A stretch of DNA of 36,675 bases from an uncultured Bacilli bacterium (GCA_947632435.1 CANRPC010000015.1:1-36675); one strand, 5' to 3'; shown: positions 1 through 8,201, counted from the first letter of the stretch. A program made the numbers and translations. Notes: generated by a model not told the origin, from the letters alone.

Positions 1-264
1 AGCGAAAAACCTAATTTTTTTTATATATTAATTATTTTTGCTCCTAAATTTTACGAGGTAATCTGCAAAAAACGGGAAGTAGATATTATTGGCCCAAGTG
101 AGTACTATGTATCATTTATAAATGGGAAATATCGAAGAAAATTTTTATTAAAATACTATAATTTTCAAGATATAAAAGAAGTTTTAATAGAATTTAAAAA
201 TTATATATTGAGCATAAGTAAATTAAATTTACAAATCAATATTGATCCTTATGAGGATTTTTAA
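1..264 (+). CDS. priA: Primosomal protein N' (PriA), C-terminal end only
   Basis: Frame 1 is open from the first base to a TAA at 262-264 and encodes the last 87 residues of a protein that starts outside the window. The segment has the PriA C-terminal signature: a GPS followed by a short strand-rich stretch, then RRKFLLK, and a final INIDPYEDF that matches the family's terminal 'v.iDvDP' strand. PriA is the replication-restart DEAH helicase that reloads the replisome at stalled forks. Its position upstream of rsmB and rlmN agrees with Bacillota gene order. An A/T-only hairpin (10-bp stem, 268-277 with 282-291) follows the stop; it is a poor terminator because it has no GC pairs. Confidence 0.85.
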   Translation, partial: SEKPNFFYILIIFAPKFYEVICKKREVDIIGPSEYYVSFINGKYRRKFLLKYYNFQDIKEVLIEFKNYILSISKLNLQINIDPYEDF

Positions 265-291
265 ATTTTTTTAAATAATTATATTTAAAAA

Positions 292-320
292 TTGTAATTT
301 GGACTTTTTAAGTGCATAAT
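292..320 (+). promoter_or_regulatory. Candidate sigma-A promoter for the DUF1904-like gene
   Basis: TTGTAA (292-297), a 17-bp spacer, then CATAAT (315-320). The predicted start, about 7 nt downstream, would fall just before the AAGGTGG ribosome-binding site at 327-333, leaving a very short leader. In such AT-rich DNA this is only a plausible match. Confidence 0.35.
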
Positions 321-339
321 ATTTTTAAGGTGGTGCAAA

Positions 340-813
340 ATGGTTAACATTGTTTTAAAAGGCATGGATGTTTTTTTAGCAAAAGATTTTGAAGAAAAAT
401 TAACCACGCCTTTAGCAAAATTGATGAATATAAGTGAACATGACATCATGGTGATTGCTTATGACTCTATGATTTTTCATTCTGGAATAGACCAGACATC
501 AATGCATTTATGTATCGATGTTGAATGTGAACGTCAATATGCACATCTTGAAGATAAAATTGCAACTTTTATTTTAAAATTATCAAAGCAATTTGCCATT
601 CACACACATCTTCTCTTTAAATATTTTGAATCACGTCATTTACATGAAGAAATTGATCATCAATATCCTTTATATCTTGATAATTCAAATATCGCAAATG
701 TAGAAACTTCTCAAAGCGATGAGAACACCGAGATTTTTGAAGGTAATATTTTTAGTGACTACGAACATATTTTTCCAAATGATGATGATTTAAAAAATGG
801 AAAAAAACATTAA
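340..813 (+). CDS. DUF1904-like protein
   Basis: 157 residues; ATG at 340 is preceded by a good ribosome-binding site (AAGGTGG at 327-333). The first ~105 residues resemble the small DUF1904 family: a hydrophobic first strand ending in G, a 'pLakl..i.....mviay' segment, then 'IDVECERQYAHLEDKIATF', and a late 'LLFKYFESRHLHEE' stretch. The function of DUF1904 is unknown; these proteins share the tautomerase-like/MIF fold topology, but no N-terminal catalytic Pro is visible here. The last ~50 residues are acidic and low complexity and probably disordered. It occupies the place where def and fmt often lie between priA and rsmB. A strong terminator follows directly, so it is its own transcription unit. 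Family assignment is by eye. Confidence 0.5.
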   Translation: MVNIVLKGMDVFLAKDFEEKLTTPLAKLMNISEHDIMVIAYDSMIFHSGIDQTSMHLCIDVECERQYAHLEDKIATFILKLSKQFAIHTHLLFKYFESRHLHEEIDHQYPLYLDNSNIANVETSQSDENTEIFEGNIFSDYEHIFPNDDDLKNGKKH

Positions 814-814
814 T

Positions 815-850
815 AAAAGTATTCATTTTTTTTGTTGAATACTTTTTTAT
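815..850 (+). terminator. Rho-independent terminator
   Basis: Perfect 11-bp inverted repeat (815-825 with 836-846, arm AAAAGTATTCA), 10-nt loop, followed by a T-rich tract. It starts two bases after the DUF1904-like gene's stop codon and separates that gene from the rsmB-rpe operon. Confidence 0.8.
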
Positions 851-929
851 TTTACAAAGTGAAAGGATTTCTTTTTCTAGTTTTTTTTGAATTTTTAGAG
901 TAGTATTTAATTGATATAGAGGTGAAAAA

Positions 930-2213
930 ATGGCTAATTTAAAAAATTGTTATGTTTATCTTAAAAAAATCTTATCTAAAGAAGAAACTTTTACAAATAT
1001 TTTAAATCGAACTATTTTAACCGCGGATATGGCGGAAAAAGATGCAAAAATAGTTAAAGATACGTTAAAGTCCACGATTAATAAGTTCTTTTTCTTGCAT
1101 TATGAAGTTTGTTCATCTCTAGATACTTTGCAATTAAAAGATGAAGAAAAAAATGTACTTATTATTGCTTTAGCAATGTATCATTATGTCAAAAATATGA
1201 CTTTAGAATATATTGTTTCTTGTTTTGATGCTGATTTGGAATGGTTTAAAAATGAAATTCCTGAATTTCAAATTACTGTAGATATTTTTAAAAAAATTCT
1301 TGAAAAAATTGGCCCTAAACCAATAGAAATCCCTGAAAAATATAATACTATAATGGCTAAAAAACTTTCCCTACTATTTTCGTATCCAGAATGGATAATC
1401 AAATTATTTTTTAAACAATTTGGCTATAAAGATACATTAAAAAGTTTAAGAGCTTCTAGACATAATGTTCCAATAGTAATAAATTATAATCCTTTAAAAA
1501 TAGAATCTTCGCAATTAGATTCTACAAAATTTACAAAAACATTATTATCTACGACTGCATATAGTTATTCAGGTGAAGATAAAATAATTGAATTACCTCT
1601 TTTTAAAGAAAACAAAATTTTTGTTGAAGAAGAAGCATATCAATTGATTGTTGATGTATTAGACCCAAGACAAGGCGAAAATATGCTTTTTATTGATGAT
1701 TCTAGAGGTGTTACTAGTTTAGATGCTGCCTTAAGAGTGGGTGATTTTGCAAAAATTCAAGTTGCTTGTAAAAACATTATTTCCTTAAACAATGTTAAAA
1801 GAATGGCATATCGTTTTAATATTAGATCTATTACTGCTTTTGAATCAGACATGAAATTATTAATTACTCATGTTCCTGAAAAAGATTTTGACAAAGTTCT
1901 TGTTATTCCTGAATCTTCAAATTTAGGTATGGTAAGAAAAAAACCAGATATTCTTTTAACCTTAAAGCGTAAAGAAGTTGATACTATTATTGAAAATGAG
2001 AAATATTCTTTAAAAGAAGCAAGTAACTTTGTAAAAAATGGTGGATCATTAATTTATTGTGTTTTCACAATGAATAACAATGAAAGTCAAGAAGTAATAA
2101 AAGATTTCTTGGCAAATAATCAAGAATTTAAACTAATTGAAGAAAGACAAATATTCCCATACCTTTCTCTATCTGAAGGCTTTTATTATGCTTTATTAAG
2201 AAGAGGTATGTAA
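930..2213 (+). CDS. rsmB: RsmB-like rRNA cytosine methyltransferase, catalytically degenerate
   Basis: 427 residues, with GAGGTG eight bases before the ATG. Length, order (NusB-like helical N-half, Rossmann C-half) and synteny with rlmN identify the RsmB/Sun family, which makes m5C967 in 16S rRNA. The alignment is clear around residues 321-340: FDKVLV-IPESSNLG-MVRKKPDI against the family's V-DAPCSGLG-xIRRxPDI. Here the motif IV Asp is Ile326 and the catalytic Cys is Ser329. The second catalytic Cys of motif VI ('YSTCT') corresponds to Phe379 (YCVFT, residues 376-380). The SAM-binding 'LDxCAAPGGKT' is replaced by LFIDDSRGVTS (253-263). Methyl transfer by the known mechanism looks impossible. 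The reading frame is intact and embedded in an operon, so it is probably a maintained pseudoenzyme, perhaps still binding 16S rRNA. The gene ends 3 bp before rlmN. Confidence 0.8.
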   Translation: MANLKNCYVYLKKILSKEETFTNILNRTILTADMAEKDAKIVKDTLKSTINKFFFLHYEVCSSLDTLQLKDEEKNVLIIALAMYHYVKNMTLEYIVSCFDADLEWFKNEIPEFQITVDIFKKILEKIGPKPIEIPEKYNTIMAKKLSLLFSYPEWIIKLFFKQFGYKDTLKSLRASRHNVPIVINYNPLKIESSQLDSTKFTKTLLSTTAYSYSGEDKIIELPLFKENKIFVEEEAYQLIVDVLDPRQGENMLFIDDSRGVTSLDAALRVGDFAKIQVACKNIISLNNVKRMAYRFNIRSITAFESDMKLLITHVPEKDFDKVLVIPESSNLGMVRKKPDILLTLKRKEVDTIIENEKYSLKEASNFVKNGGSLIYCVFTMNNNESQEVIKDFLANNQEFKLIEERQIFPYLSLSEGFYYALLRRGM

Positions 2214-2216
2214 TTA

Positions 2217-3272
2217 ATGAAAATTAATCTATACGGAAAAACTCTTGCGCAACTTGAAGAACTTATGATTCAAGAAGGGCAAAAAGCTTTTAGAGCACGT
2301 CAAATATATAAATGGATATATGAAAAAAACGTTACTGATTTTTCACAAATGAGTGATATATCTTTAAAGTTTATTTCTGTTTTAAACGAAAAATATTGTT
2401 TAGAAAAACCTAAAATATATTTAAGACAAGATTCAGTTGATAAAACAGTTAAATTACTTCTTGAAATGCAAGATGGCGCTAAAGTGGAAACTGTTTTAAT
2501 GCGTTATAATTATGGAAATGTAGCTTGTGTATCATCTCAAGTTGGATGCAATATGGGATGTTCTTTTTGCGCTTCTGGTCTTTTAAAAAAAGTGCGTAAT
2601 TTAACAAGTGAAGAAATGATTGGTGAAGTTTTAGTTTTAAATGATTTACTAAGGCAAGAAAATAATAGTAAATTAGTAACTCATGTTGTAGTAATGGGAA
2701 CTGGAGAGCCATTTGATAATTATAACAATGTTATGGATTTTGTTAGAATTTTAAATGAGCAAAGAGGACTTGCTATAGGTGCAAGACATATAACTGTTTC
2801 TACCTGTGGCATTCCTGATAAAATTAGAGCTTATGGTAAAGAAGGTTTACAAATTAATTTAGCTATTTCTTTACATGCACCTAACAACAAAATAAGAGAT
2901 AGCATAATGAAAATTAATAAAGCTTATCCTTTAGAAGAAATAATTTTAGCTGTAAAAGATTATATTGAAAGTTCCTCACGTAGAGTAACTTATGAATATA
3001 TACTTTTAAAAGGTATTAATGATTCAATAGAAAATGCTGATGAATTAACAAAACTTATTGCTCCAACGTTTGCTTATGTGAACTTAATACCATATAATGA
3101 AGTTGCCGAAAATGGTTATAAACGTGCTGATAATAAAAGTGTTAAAGCATTCATGGATCGTCTTATTAAAAATGGCGTTAATGTTACCATTCGTAAGGAA
3201 TTTGGTAGCGATATAGATGCTGCATGTGGACAATTGAGAGCAAAAAATGAAAGGATGATAAAAAATGGCTGA
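2217..3272 (+). CDS. rlmN: 23S rRNA (adenine2503-C2)/tRNA (adenine37-C2)-methyltransferase RlmN
   Basis: 351 residues, normal family length. A radical-SAM enzyme that methylates C2 of A2503 in 23S rRNA and A37 of some tRNAs. The [4Fe-4S] motif is C111-x3-C115-x2-C118 within CNMGCSFCASG. Other family landmarks are VLMRY, GTGEPFDNY, TVSTCGIP (a mechanistic-region Cys), SLHAPN, YEYILLKGIND, LIPYNE, and a C-terminal 'VTIRKEFGSDIDAACGQL' that contains the methyl-carrying Cys. ATG 2217 lies 3 bp after the rsmB-like stop; the ribosome-binding site (AGAGG) lies inside the end of that gene, pointing to translational coupling. The 3' end overlaps prpC by 8 nt. Confidence 0.95.
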   Translation: MKINLYGKTLAQLEELMIQEGQKAFRARQIYKWIYEKNVTDFSQMSDISLKFISVLNEKYCLEKPKIYLRQDSVDKTVKLLLEMQDGAKVETVLMRYNYGNVACVSSQVGCNMGCSFCASGLLKKVRNLTSEEMIGEVLVLNDLLRQENNSKLVTHVVVMGTGEPFDNYNNVMDFVRILNEQRGLAIGARHITVSTCGIPDKIRAYGKEGLQINLAISLHAPNNKIRDSIMKINKAYPLEEIILAVKDYIESSSRRVTYEYILLKGINDSIENADELTKLIAPTFAYVNLIPYNEVAENGYKRADNKSVKAFMDRLIKNGVNVTIRKEFGSDIDAACGQLRAKNERMIKNG

Positions 3273-4011
3273 ATATAATTATTATTCTTTAACAGACATA
3301 GGGAAAGTACGTTTAACAAATGAAGATAATGCCTATCAAAAAACTAATAATTTTCAAGATACTTTATTAATGCTTTTAGATGGTATGGGTGGCCAACAAA
3401 AAGGAGATGTTGCTTCTAAATTATCTATAGATTTTATCAGTAAACATTTTTTAAATCGCACCAATAAATTTAAAAATAAAAATGACATGAAAAAATGGTT
3501 ATATGATGTCTTAAAAGAAGCTAATCAATATATATATAGTATTGCTAATTCTGCACCACATAGCAAAGGAATGGGAACAACTATTGTTTGTGTTTTAATT
3601 TCCAAAGATAATTATCTTTATGCTAGTTTAGGTGATACTCGTTGTTATATTTTAAAAGATAAAATTCTTAAACAAATTAGCAAAGATGATACATATCCAA
3701 ATTTTTTATTAGAAAATGGAAAAATTACATTAGAAGAATGTCAAAAACACGAAAAGAAAAATGTTTTAACAAATGCTTTAGGTTCTTATAATACTTTCAA
3801 TTGTAATATCAATTTTATCGAGGAAAATTTTGATTCAATTTTCTTATGCACAGATGGACTTTATAATATGGTTTCTTTAAAAGAAATTGAAGAAATTTTA
3901 AATAAAAATGACTATGATGTTAAAACTAAATGTGTCAAATTAGTTAATTGCGCAAATAAACATGGTGGCAAAGACAATATTGGTGTTTTACTTTGCGAGG
4001 TGAGAAAATGA
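3265..4011 (+). CDS. prpC: PP2C-family Ser/Thr phosphatase (PrpC/Stp)
   Basis: 248 residues. A Mn2+/Mg2+-dependent PP2C phosphatase that removes phosphates placed by the adjacent kinase. Metal-binding motifs are present: TNEDNAY near the N-terminus, LLDGMGG, GDTRCYIL (GDSR-type), CTDGLYNMV and GGKDNIGVLL near the C-terminus. The start overlaps the rlmN stop by 8 nt with an AAGGA ribosome-binding site; the end overlaps prkC as ATGA. Phosphatase and kinase are therefore co-translated, as in B. subtilis prpC-prkC. Confidence 0.93.
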   Translation: MAEYNYYSLTDIGKVRLTNEDNAYQKTNNFQDTLLMLLDGMGGQQKGDVASKLSIDFISKHFLNRTNKFKNKNDMKKWLYDVLKEANQYIYSIANSAPHSKGMGTTIVCVLISKDNYLYASLGDTRCYILKDKILKQISKDDTYPNFLLENGKITLEECQKHEKKNVLTNALGSYNTFNCNINFIEENFDSIFLCTDGLYNMVSLKEIEEILNKNDYDVKTKCVKLVNCANKHGGKDNIGVLLCEVRK

Positions 4012-4892
4012 ATGAGATAAGAACAGGCGATGTTATCGATGAAAGATATCGTATCATTAAAGAATTAGGTGAAGGCGGAATGGCAATTGTCTATGAAGCT
4101 TATGATATGATAATCAAAAAAAATGTTGCCATTAAAATTATTCGTGAAGATACTATGAAAAATCCTATAAATATTACTCGTTTTGAAAGAGAAGCACGTG
4201 CCGCGGCTAGTTTATCAAGTCCTAATATTGTAAGAGTAATTAATATTGGTACTCACGATCATCGTCCATATATGGTAAATGAATTAGTTGTTGGACAAAC
4301 CTTAAGTGATGCTTTAAAAAAGCGCGGTAAATTCTCATTTTTAGAAGCAATAGATATAATGTATGGATTAACATCCGCGGTTATGGATGCTCATAGACAT
4401 AATGTTATTCATCGCGATATTAAATCACAAAATGTATTTTTAACTCCAGATGGAACAGTTAAACTAGGTGATTTTGGAATTGCTACTTTTCAAAACGCTA
4501 ATGCTCGCTTAACACGTTCTGAAGTTGTCGTAGGCTCTATTCATTATTTAGCGCCCGAAATTTATAAAGGTGGGAATGCCACACCTCAATCAGATATATA
4601 TTCTTTAGGAGTTACTTTTTTTGAACTTATTACAGGAAGAGTACCTTATGAAGATGAATCAGCAATTTCTGTGGCCTTAAAGCACACTAACGATAAATTT
4701 CCTTCAGCGAAAAAATATAATCCTCAAACGCCAAAAATTATTGATAAAATAATTCAAAAAGCATGTGCAAAGGATTTGTCAAAAAGGTATTCATCAGCAT
4801 TTGAAATGCGTAAAGATATCGCAAGAATTAGAAATGATCCTTCTTTAATAAGAAAGAAATCATTTTTTGAAAGGTTATTTTCAAGAGATTAA
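4008..4892 (+). CDS. prkC: Ser/Thr protein kinase, PrkC/PknB-type catalytic domain only
   Basis: ATG 4008 is chosen: it overlaps the prpC stop (ATGA) and has GAGGTG at 3997-4002. An upstream in-frame TTG at 3993 contains that ribosome-binding site and is less likely. 294 residues with a complete Hanks kinase: glycine loop GEGGMA (21-26), catalytic Lys43 in VAIKII, HRDIKSQN with Asp137, DFGIA, an activation loop with SEVVVGS, and APEI. The protein ends about 30 residues after the kinase fold in a basic segment (KKSFFERLFSRD). The transmembrane helix and extracellular PASTA repeats of PrkC are absent, as is the usual ~300 residues of C-terminal sequence. The kinase is thus predicted to be cytosolic and unable to sense muropeptides or lipid II in the usual way. 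Confidence 0.92.
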   Translation: MNEIRTGDVIDERYRIIKELGEGGMAIVYEAYDMIIKKNVAIKIIREDTMKNPINITRFEREARAAASLSSPNIVRVINIGTHDHRPYMVNELVVGQTLSDALKKRGKFSFLEAIDIMYGLTSAVMDAHRHNVIHRDIKSQNVFLTPDGTVKLGDFGIATFQNANARLTRSEVVVGSIHYLAPEIYKGGNATPQSDIYSLGVTFFELITGRVPYEDESAISVALKHTNDKFPSAKKYNPQTPKIIDKIIQKACAKDLSKRYSSAFEMRKDIARIRNDPSLIRKKSFFERLFSRD

Positions 4893-4893
4893 A

Positions 4894-5754
4894 ATGGAAG
4901 AAGGAAGAATTGTAGTTAAATGCTTAGGTCAATATCAAGTTTATTTTGAAGAAAAAAATTATATTTGTTCTTTAAAAGGAAATTTAAAAAAAAGCAAAAT
5001 TAAACCTTTAGTTGGTGATAAAGTATTATTTTCTAAAGAAAATTTACAAATAGAAACTATTTTACCACGTCAAAATGAGCTTATTCGTCCAAGCATGGCA
5101 AATTTAGATTATGGAATTATTGTCACTTCTTTAAAAGATCCTGATTTTTCACAAGAATTATTAAACAAATTTATTACTTTTTTAAAATTTTATAATGTTG
5201 AACCTATGATTATTTTTACGAAAAGTGATTTGTGCCAAAATGAAATTCCTTATGAAATGATTGAACATTATAAAAGCAAAGGATTTTTAGTTTATATCAA
5301 TAACAAACATGATGAAATACCATTAAATTTTTTAACTTCTATTGAAGACAAAGTTGTTGCTTTTTTAGGACAAACAGGCGTTGGAAAATCAACATTAATA
5401 AATAAAATCGTTCCTTCATTAAATCAAAAAATTGGTGAATATTCCACAGTTTTAAAACGTGGTAAACATCAAACAACTAACACTATTCTTGTACCATTTA
5501 ATTCATCTTTTATCGCAGATACGCCTGGATTTTCAAGTGTAGAATTATCTTGCTTTAAAGAAGATTTTGCAAAATATTATTTAAATTATGATAATTATAA
5601 TGCTGATTGTTTTTTTAAAGATTGTCTTCACTTAAATGAAAAAGGGTGCGTTATTAAAGAAAAAATAAAAACACCTTATGATAAATTAGATTATGAAATA
5701 TATTTGAAATTACAAGAAAAATTATCTTATAGAAAGGATAGATATCAAAAATGA
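4894..5754 (+). CDS. rsgA: Ribosome small-subunit-dependent GTPase RsgA
   Basis: ATG 4894 is preferred over an in-frame TTG at 4867: it lies 1 bp after the prkC stop, and the resulting N-terminus (MEEGRIVV) matches the family's 'MpEGrI' start of the OB domain. 286 residues. Circularly permuted GTPase order: OB fold, G4 (FTKSD), then G1 GQTGVGKS at 159-166, the switch with HQTTNT, G3 DTPGF, and a C-terminal zinc knuckle C-x4-C-x-H-x5-C. RsgA checks late 30S assembly and releases RbfA. It overlaps rpe as ATGA. Confidence 0.94.
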   Translation: MEEGRIVVKCLGQYQVYFEEKNYICSLKGNLKKSKIKPLVGDKVLFSKENLQIETILPRQNELIRPSMANLDYGIIVTSLKDPDFSQELLNKFITFLKFYNVEPMIIFTKSDLCQNEIPYEMIEHYKSKGFLVYINNKHDEIPLNFLTSIEDKVVAFLGQTGVGKSTLINKIVPSLNQKIGEYSTVLKRGKHQTTNTILVPFNSSFIADTPGFSSVELSCFKEDFAKYYLNYDNYNADCFFKDCLHLNEKGCVIKEKIKTPYDKLDYEIYLKLQEKLSYRKDRYQK

Positions 5755-6410
5755 TTAAAGTATCACCATCATTATTATCAAGCGATTTATTGGATTTACG
5801 TTCTGCATTGAAAAATCTTTATGAAGCAGGTGCCGATTATGCACATGTTGATTGTATGGATGGACATTTTGTTAATAATATGGCCTTTGGACCTAGTTTT
5901 GTTTCTGCGCTTAAAAAAGAAAATCTTTTACCATTAGATGTACATCTTATGATTGATAATCCTTTAAAATTTATTGATTTATATTTAAATGCTGCAAGCA
6001 TAGTAACTATACATGTAGAAACTATTGATGAAAAAGATTTTTTTGATATTGAAAAAAGAGTTCATAGTAAAAAGAAACTTTTAGGAATAAGTTTTCGCCC
6101 AAATACTTCAGTAGCCACTTTAGAAAAATATTTACCTTATGTTGATGTTGTTTTAATTATGTCTGTTATGCCTGGATTTTCAGGGCAAAAATTTATGGAT
6201 GTTGCCTATGCTCATTTAGATTTTTTAAATGATTATCGTCAAAAAAAGCACTTAAATTATTTATTAGAAGTTGATGGAGGTGTTGATGAAAATATCTACC
6301 CTACTTTAATAAATAAAAAAGCGGATATAATTGTGTCTGGTAAATATCTTTTTGATGATATCAACATGATGAAATCAAAAATTCAAAAAATGAAAAATAT
6401 AGGAAATTAA
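5751..6410 (+). CDS. rpe: Ribulose-phosphate 3-epimerase
   Basis: 219 residues, normal length. A (beta/alpha)8 metal-dependent epimerase interconverting ribulose-5-P and xylulose-5-P in the pentose phosphate pathway. Motifs: SPSLLSSDLL at the N-terminus, VDCMDGHFVNN (metal-binding Asp and His), DVHLMI, MSVMPGFSGQKF (phosphate loop) and EVDGGV. Overlaps rsgA by 4 nt, a conserved arrangement in Bacillota. Confidence 0.95.
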   Translation: MIKVSPSLLSSDLLDLRSALKNLYEAGADYAHVDCMDGHFVNNMAFGPSFVSALKKENLLPLDVHLMIDNPLKFIDLYLNAASIVTIHVETIDEKDFFDIEKRVHSKKKLLGISFRPNTSVATLEKYLPYVDVVLIMSVMPGFSGQKFMDVAYAHLDFLNDYRQKKHLNYLLEVDGGVDENIYPTLINKKADIIVSGKYLFDDINMMKSKIQKMKNIGN

Positions 6411-6411
6411 G

Positions 6412-7041
6412 ATGGCTATATTATATTCTTTAATTATAAGTATTTTTGTTTTTTTACTTTGTTTTATCTGCGGTTTAATAGTTTTTAATAATAAAATGAA
6501 ACATCGTTATAATTTATTAAATCACTTCCCATATGAATTAGAAACTCAACATACTTATCCATTTTTAAATTGTCTTTTTGCTTTATCTATTGCTTCTTTA
6601 ATGATTTTTCATTTAGATTATTTTTTTATTGAAAAAACAATTCATAGTTCAAATTTTGTAAATAATTTTTTTGGTATCATTTTATTAATTCAAGACATAC
6701 TTTGTTTTATGATTTTCAATAGCCGTATTCATAATTCATTTAAAACCCATATTATTTTTGCCTCATTTTATTTTGCTTCATCTTTAGCAAGCAATTTATA
6801 TGCAATTTACTTTATAATTTTCAGTCATTATTTTTCTTTATATTTTCTAATTTATTTTATTATTTTTTCCTTATTGGAGATTATATTAATTTTTTTACCT
6901 CAAATGAAAAAAACATTTATTATTGAAAAAAGCGACAAAAACAATCGAAATAAATATAATCATCTTGCTTTTTGTGAATGGTTATTTATCTTTTCTTTTT
7001 TTAGTTTTAATATAATACTTTATTTAATAAGAGTTATTTAA
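6412..7041 (+). CDS. Polytopic membrane protein of unknown function
   Basis: 209 residues starting one base after the rpe stop. About six hydrophobic segments are visible (roughly residues 3-25, 48-72, 82-104, 112-135, 138-162 and 186-207), with a lysine-rich loop around residues 166-182. No recognised family motif. It sits where thiamine pyrophosphokinase (thiN) follows rpe in B. subtilis, but shares nothing with that enzyme. Phe, Ile and Leu content is extreme even for this genome. Co-transcription with the downstream lipid-kinase-like gene (2 bp gap) hints at a membrane or envelope role, but that is only context. Confidence 0.7.
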   Translation: MAILYSLIISIFVFLLCFICGLIVFNNKMKHRYNLLNHFPYELETQHTYPFLNCLFALSIASLMIFHLDYFFIEKTIHSSNFVNNFFGIILLIQDILCFMIFNSRIHNSFKTHIIFASFYFASSLASNLYAIYFIIFSHYFSLYFLIYFIIFSLLEIILIFLPQMKKTFIIEKSDKNNRNKYNHLAFCEWLFIFSFFSFNIILYLIRVI

Positions 7042-7043
7042 TT

Positions 7044-7958
7044 ATGAATTGTTTAATTATATATAATCCTTATTCTGGAAGAAAAAAATCTTCAAAATAT
7101 ATAATCAATATTCAAAATAAATTGAAAACAATATATCAAAAAGTAGATATATTTATTTCATCTAAAAAAGATTCCATTAGGAATAAAATATCTTCTATTA
7201 ATAATGAATATCAAATTTTATTTGTTTTAGGCGGTGATGGAACTTTACACGAAGTTATTAATGCTATTATAGATTTTAAAAAACAAGATCTATTAAGTAT
7301 TTATTATTTTCCATGTGGTACTTTAAATGATTTTGCTCATTCTATGCACCTTAAAGTAAATTTAAATAAAGCTATAAAAATTTTAAAAGAAAATAATATT
7401 AAAAATTACAATGTTGTTAAATTAAATAATAAACATTTTCTTTATGGTTCGGCTTTTGGTAAGTTTTCTTCTGTTAGTTATGATATTAATAATAGCTATA
7501 AAAAATTTTTCCGTTCTTTTGCTTATTATTTAAAAATTATTAAAAATTTTTTTAAAAAGGAAAATAGTCAATATAAAATAACTTTTTCTGATAAAGAATT
7601 TATAATAAATAATTATGTTACATTTTTTTTAAATACCTTAAAAATGGGTGGATTTACTATGCATTATAAAAATAATATTTATTTTGATGACACAGAATTT
7701 AAAATTGTCATAATTAAAAAATCAATTTTTAGCATCTTTAATTTCGTTTTATTTTTCCTTTTTGGCGAATATTATCATAATAAAAATATTCTCAATTTAA
7801 ATACCAATAAAGCTAATATAAAAATAAATAAAATTGTAAAAATAAATGGTGATGGTGAATTATTAACTATAACCGATAATATTTTTCTTTCTATTAATAA
7901 TAATGAGTATATAAAATTTTTTCTTCCTAAAAAGATGAATAAATATTTTAAGCAATAA
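7044..7958 (+). CDS. Diacylglycerol/lipid kinase family protein (DagK-like)
   Basis: 304 residues, the usual size for the DagK/YegS/BmrU family, which phosphorylates diacylglycerol or related lipids to recycle phosphatidic acid. Visible motifs: N-terminal NPYSGRKKS, the nucleotide-binding VLGGDGTLHEVINAI, and PCGTLNDFAHS. The C-terminal beta-sandwich is divergent and Asn/Ile/Lys-rich, though 'NGDGELL' near residue 271 fits the conserved 'DGE' element. Last gene of the operon, followed at once by a terminator. Lipid substrate not determinable. Confidence 0.85.
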   Translation: MNCLIIYNPYSGRKKSSKYIINIQNKLKTIYQKVDIFISSKKDSIRNKISSINNEYQILFVLGGDGTLHEVINAIIDFKKQDLLSIYYFPCGTLNDFAHSMHLKVNLNKAIKILKENNIKNYNVVKLNNKHFLYGSAFGKFSSVSYDINNSYKKFFRSFAYYLKIIKNFFKKENSQYKITFSDKEFIINNYVTFFLNTLKMGGFTMHYKNNIYFDDTEFKIVIIKKSIFSIFNFVLFFLFGEYYHNKNILNLNTNKANIKINKIVKINGDGELLTITDNIFLSINNNEYIKFFLPKKMNKYFKQ

Positions 7959-7960
7959 AA

Positions 7961-7997
7961 AAACTTTTAGAAATCAATAATTATTTTCTAAAAGTTT
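7961..7997. terminator. Bidirectional rho-independent terminator
   Basis: Perfect 13-bp inverted repeat (7961-7973 with 7985-7997, arm AAACTTTTAGAAA), with an A-tract on the left and T-rich sequence on the right. It lies between the convergent DagK-like gene and rpmB and can serve both. Confidence 0.8.
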
Positions 7998-8003
7998 ATT
8001 TTA

Positions 8004-8201
8004 TTATTGAGCATTTTTTTCTGCTTTTCTAAGAGTTTTAATTGCACGTGCAGATAATTTTAAAGTAACGACACGACCATCAATTTCAACTTTAACAGGT
8101 TGAAGATTAACATTCCATCTTCTACGTGTTGCTCTTAATGAGTGAGAACGTGCATTACCGCTCATTGGTCCTTTTCCTGTTAATGGACAAAATCTAGACA
8201 T
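8004..8201 (-). CDS. rpmB: 50S ribosomal protein L28
   Basis: The start at 8201 gives 65 residues beginning MSRFCPLTGKGP, the family's canonical N-terminus, with a strong AAAGGAGG ribosome-binding site (complement of 8213-8220). A longer in-frame reading up to 8246 would include that site and is rejected. The conserved core is GPMSGNARSHSLRATRRRW and the NLQPV segment. L28 binds 23S rRNA near the exit-site side of the large subunit. In B. subtilis rpmB also lies opposite this operon. Confidence 0.95.
   Translation of the reverse strand: MSRFCPLTGKGPMSGNARSHSLRATRRRWNVNLQPVKVEIDGRVVTLKLSARAIKTLRKAEKNAQ

Noticed and set aside
268-291. Rho-independent terminator after priA
   Set aside because: The 10-bp stem has only A-T pairs, so it would be unstable as a terminator hairpin.
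2479-2712. Antisense open frame inside rlmN, and similar antisense frames within the flavodiiron, DUF4011-like and Ca2+-ATPase genes
   Set aside because: No ribosome-binding sites, no protein-like features, and each lies over a well-supported gene.
3265-5760. Mycoplasma-type code with TGA read as tryptophan
   Set aside because: TGA stops at prpC and rsgA fit exact ATGA overlaps with the next genes, and family C-termini end there.
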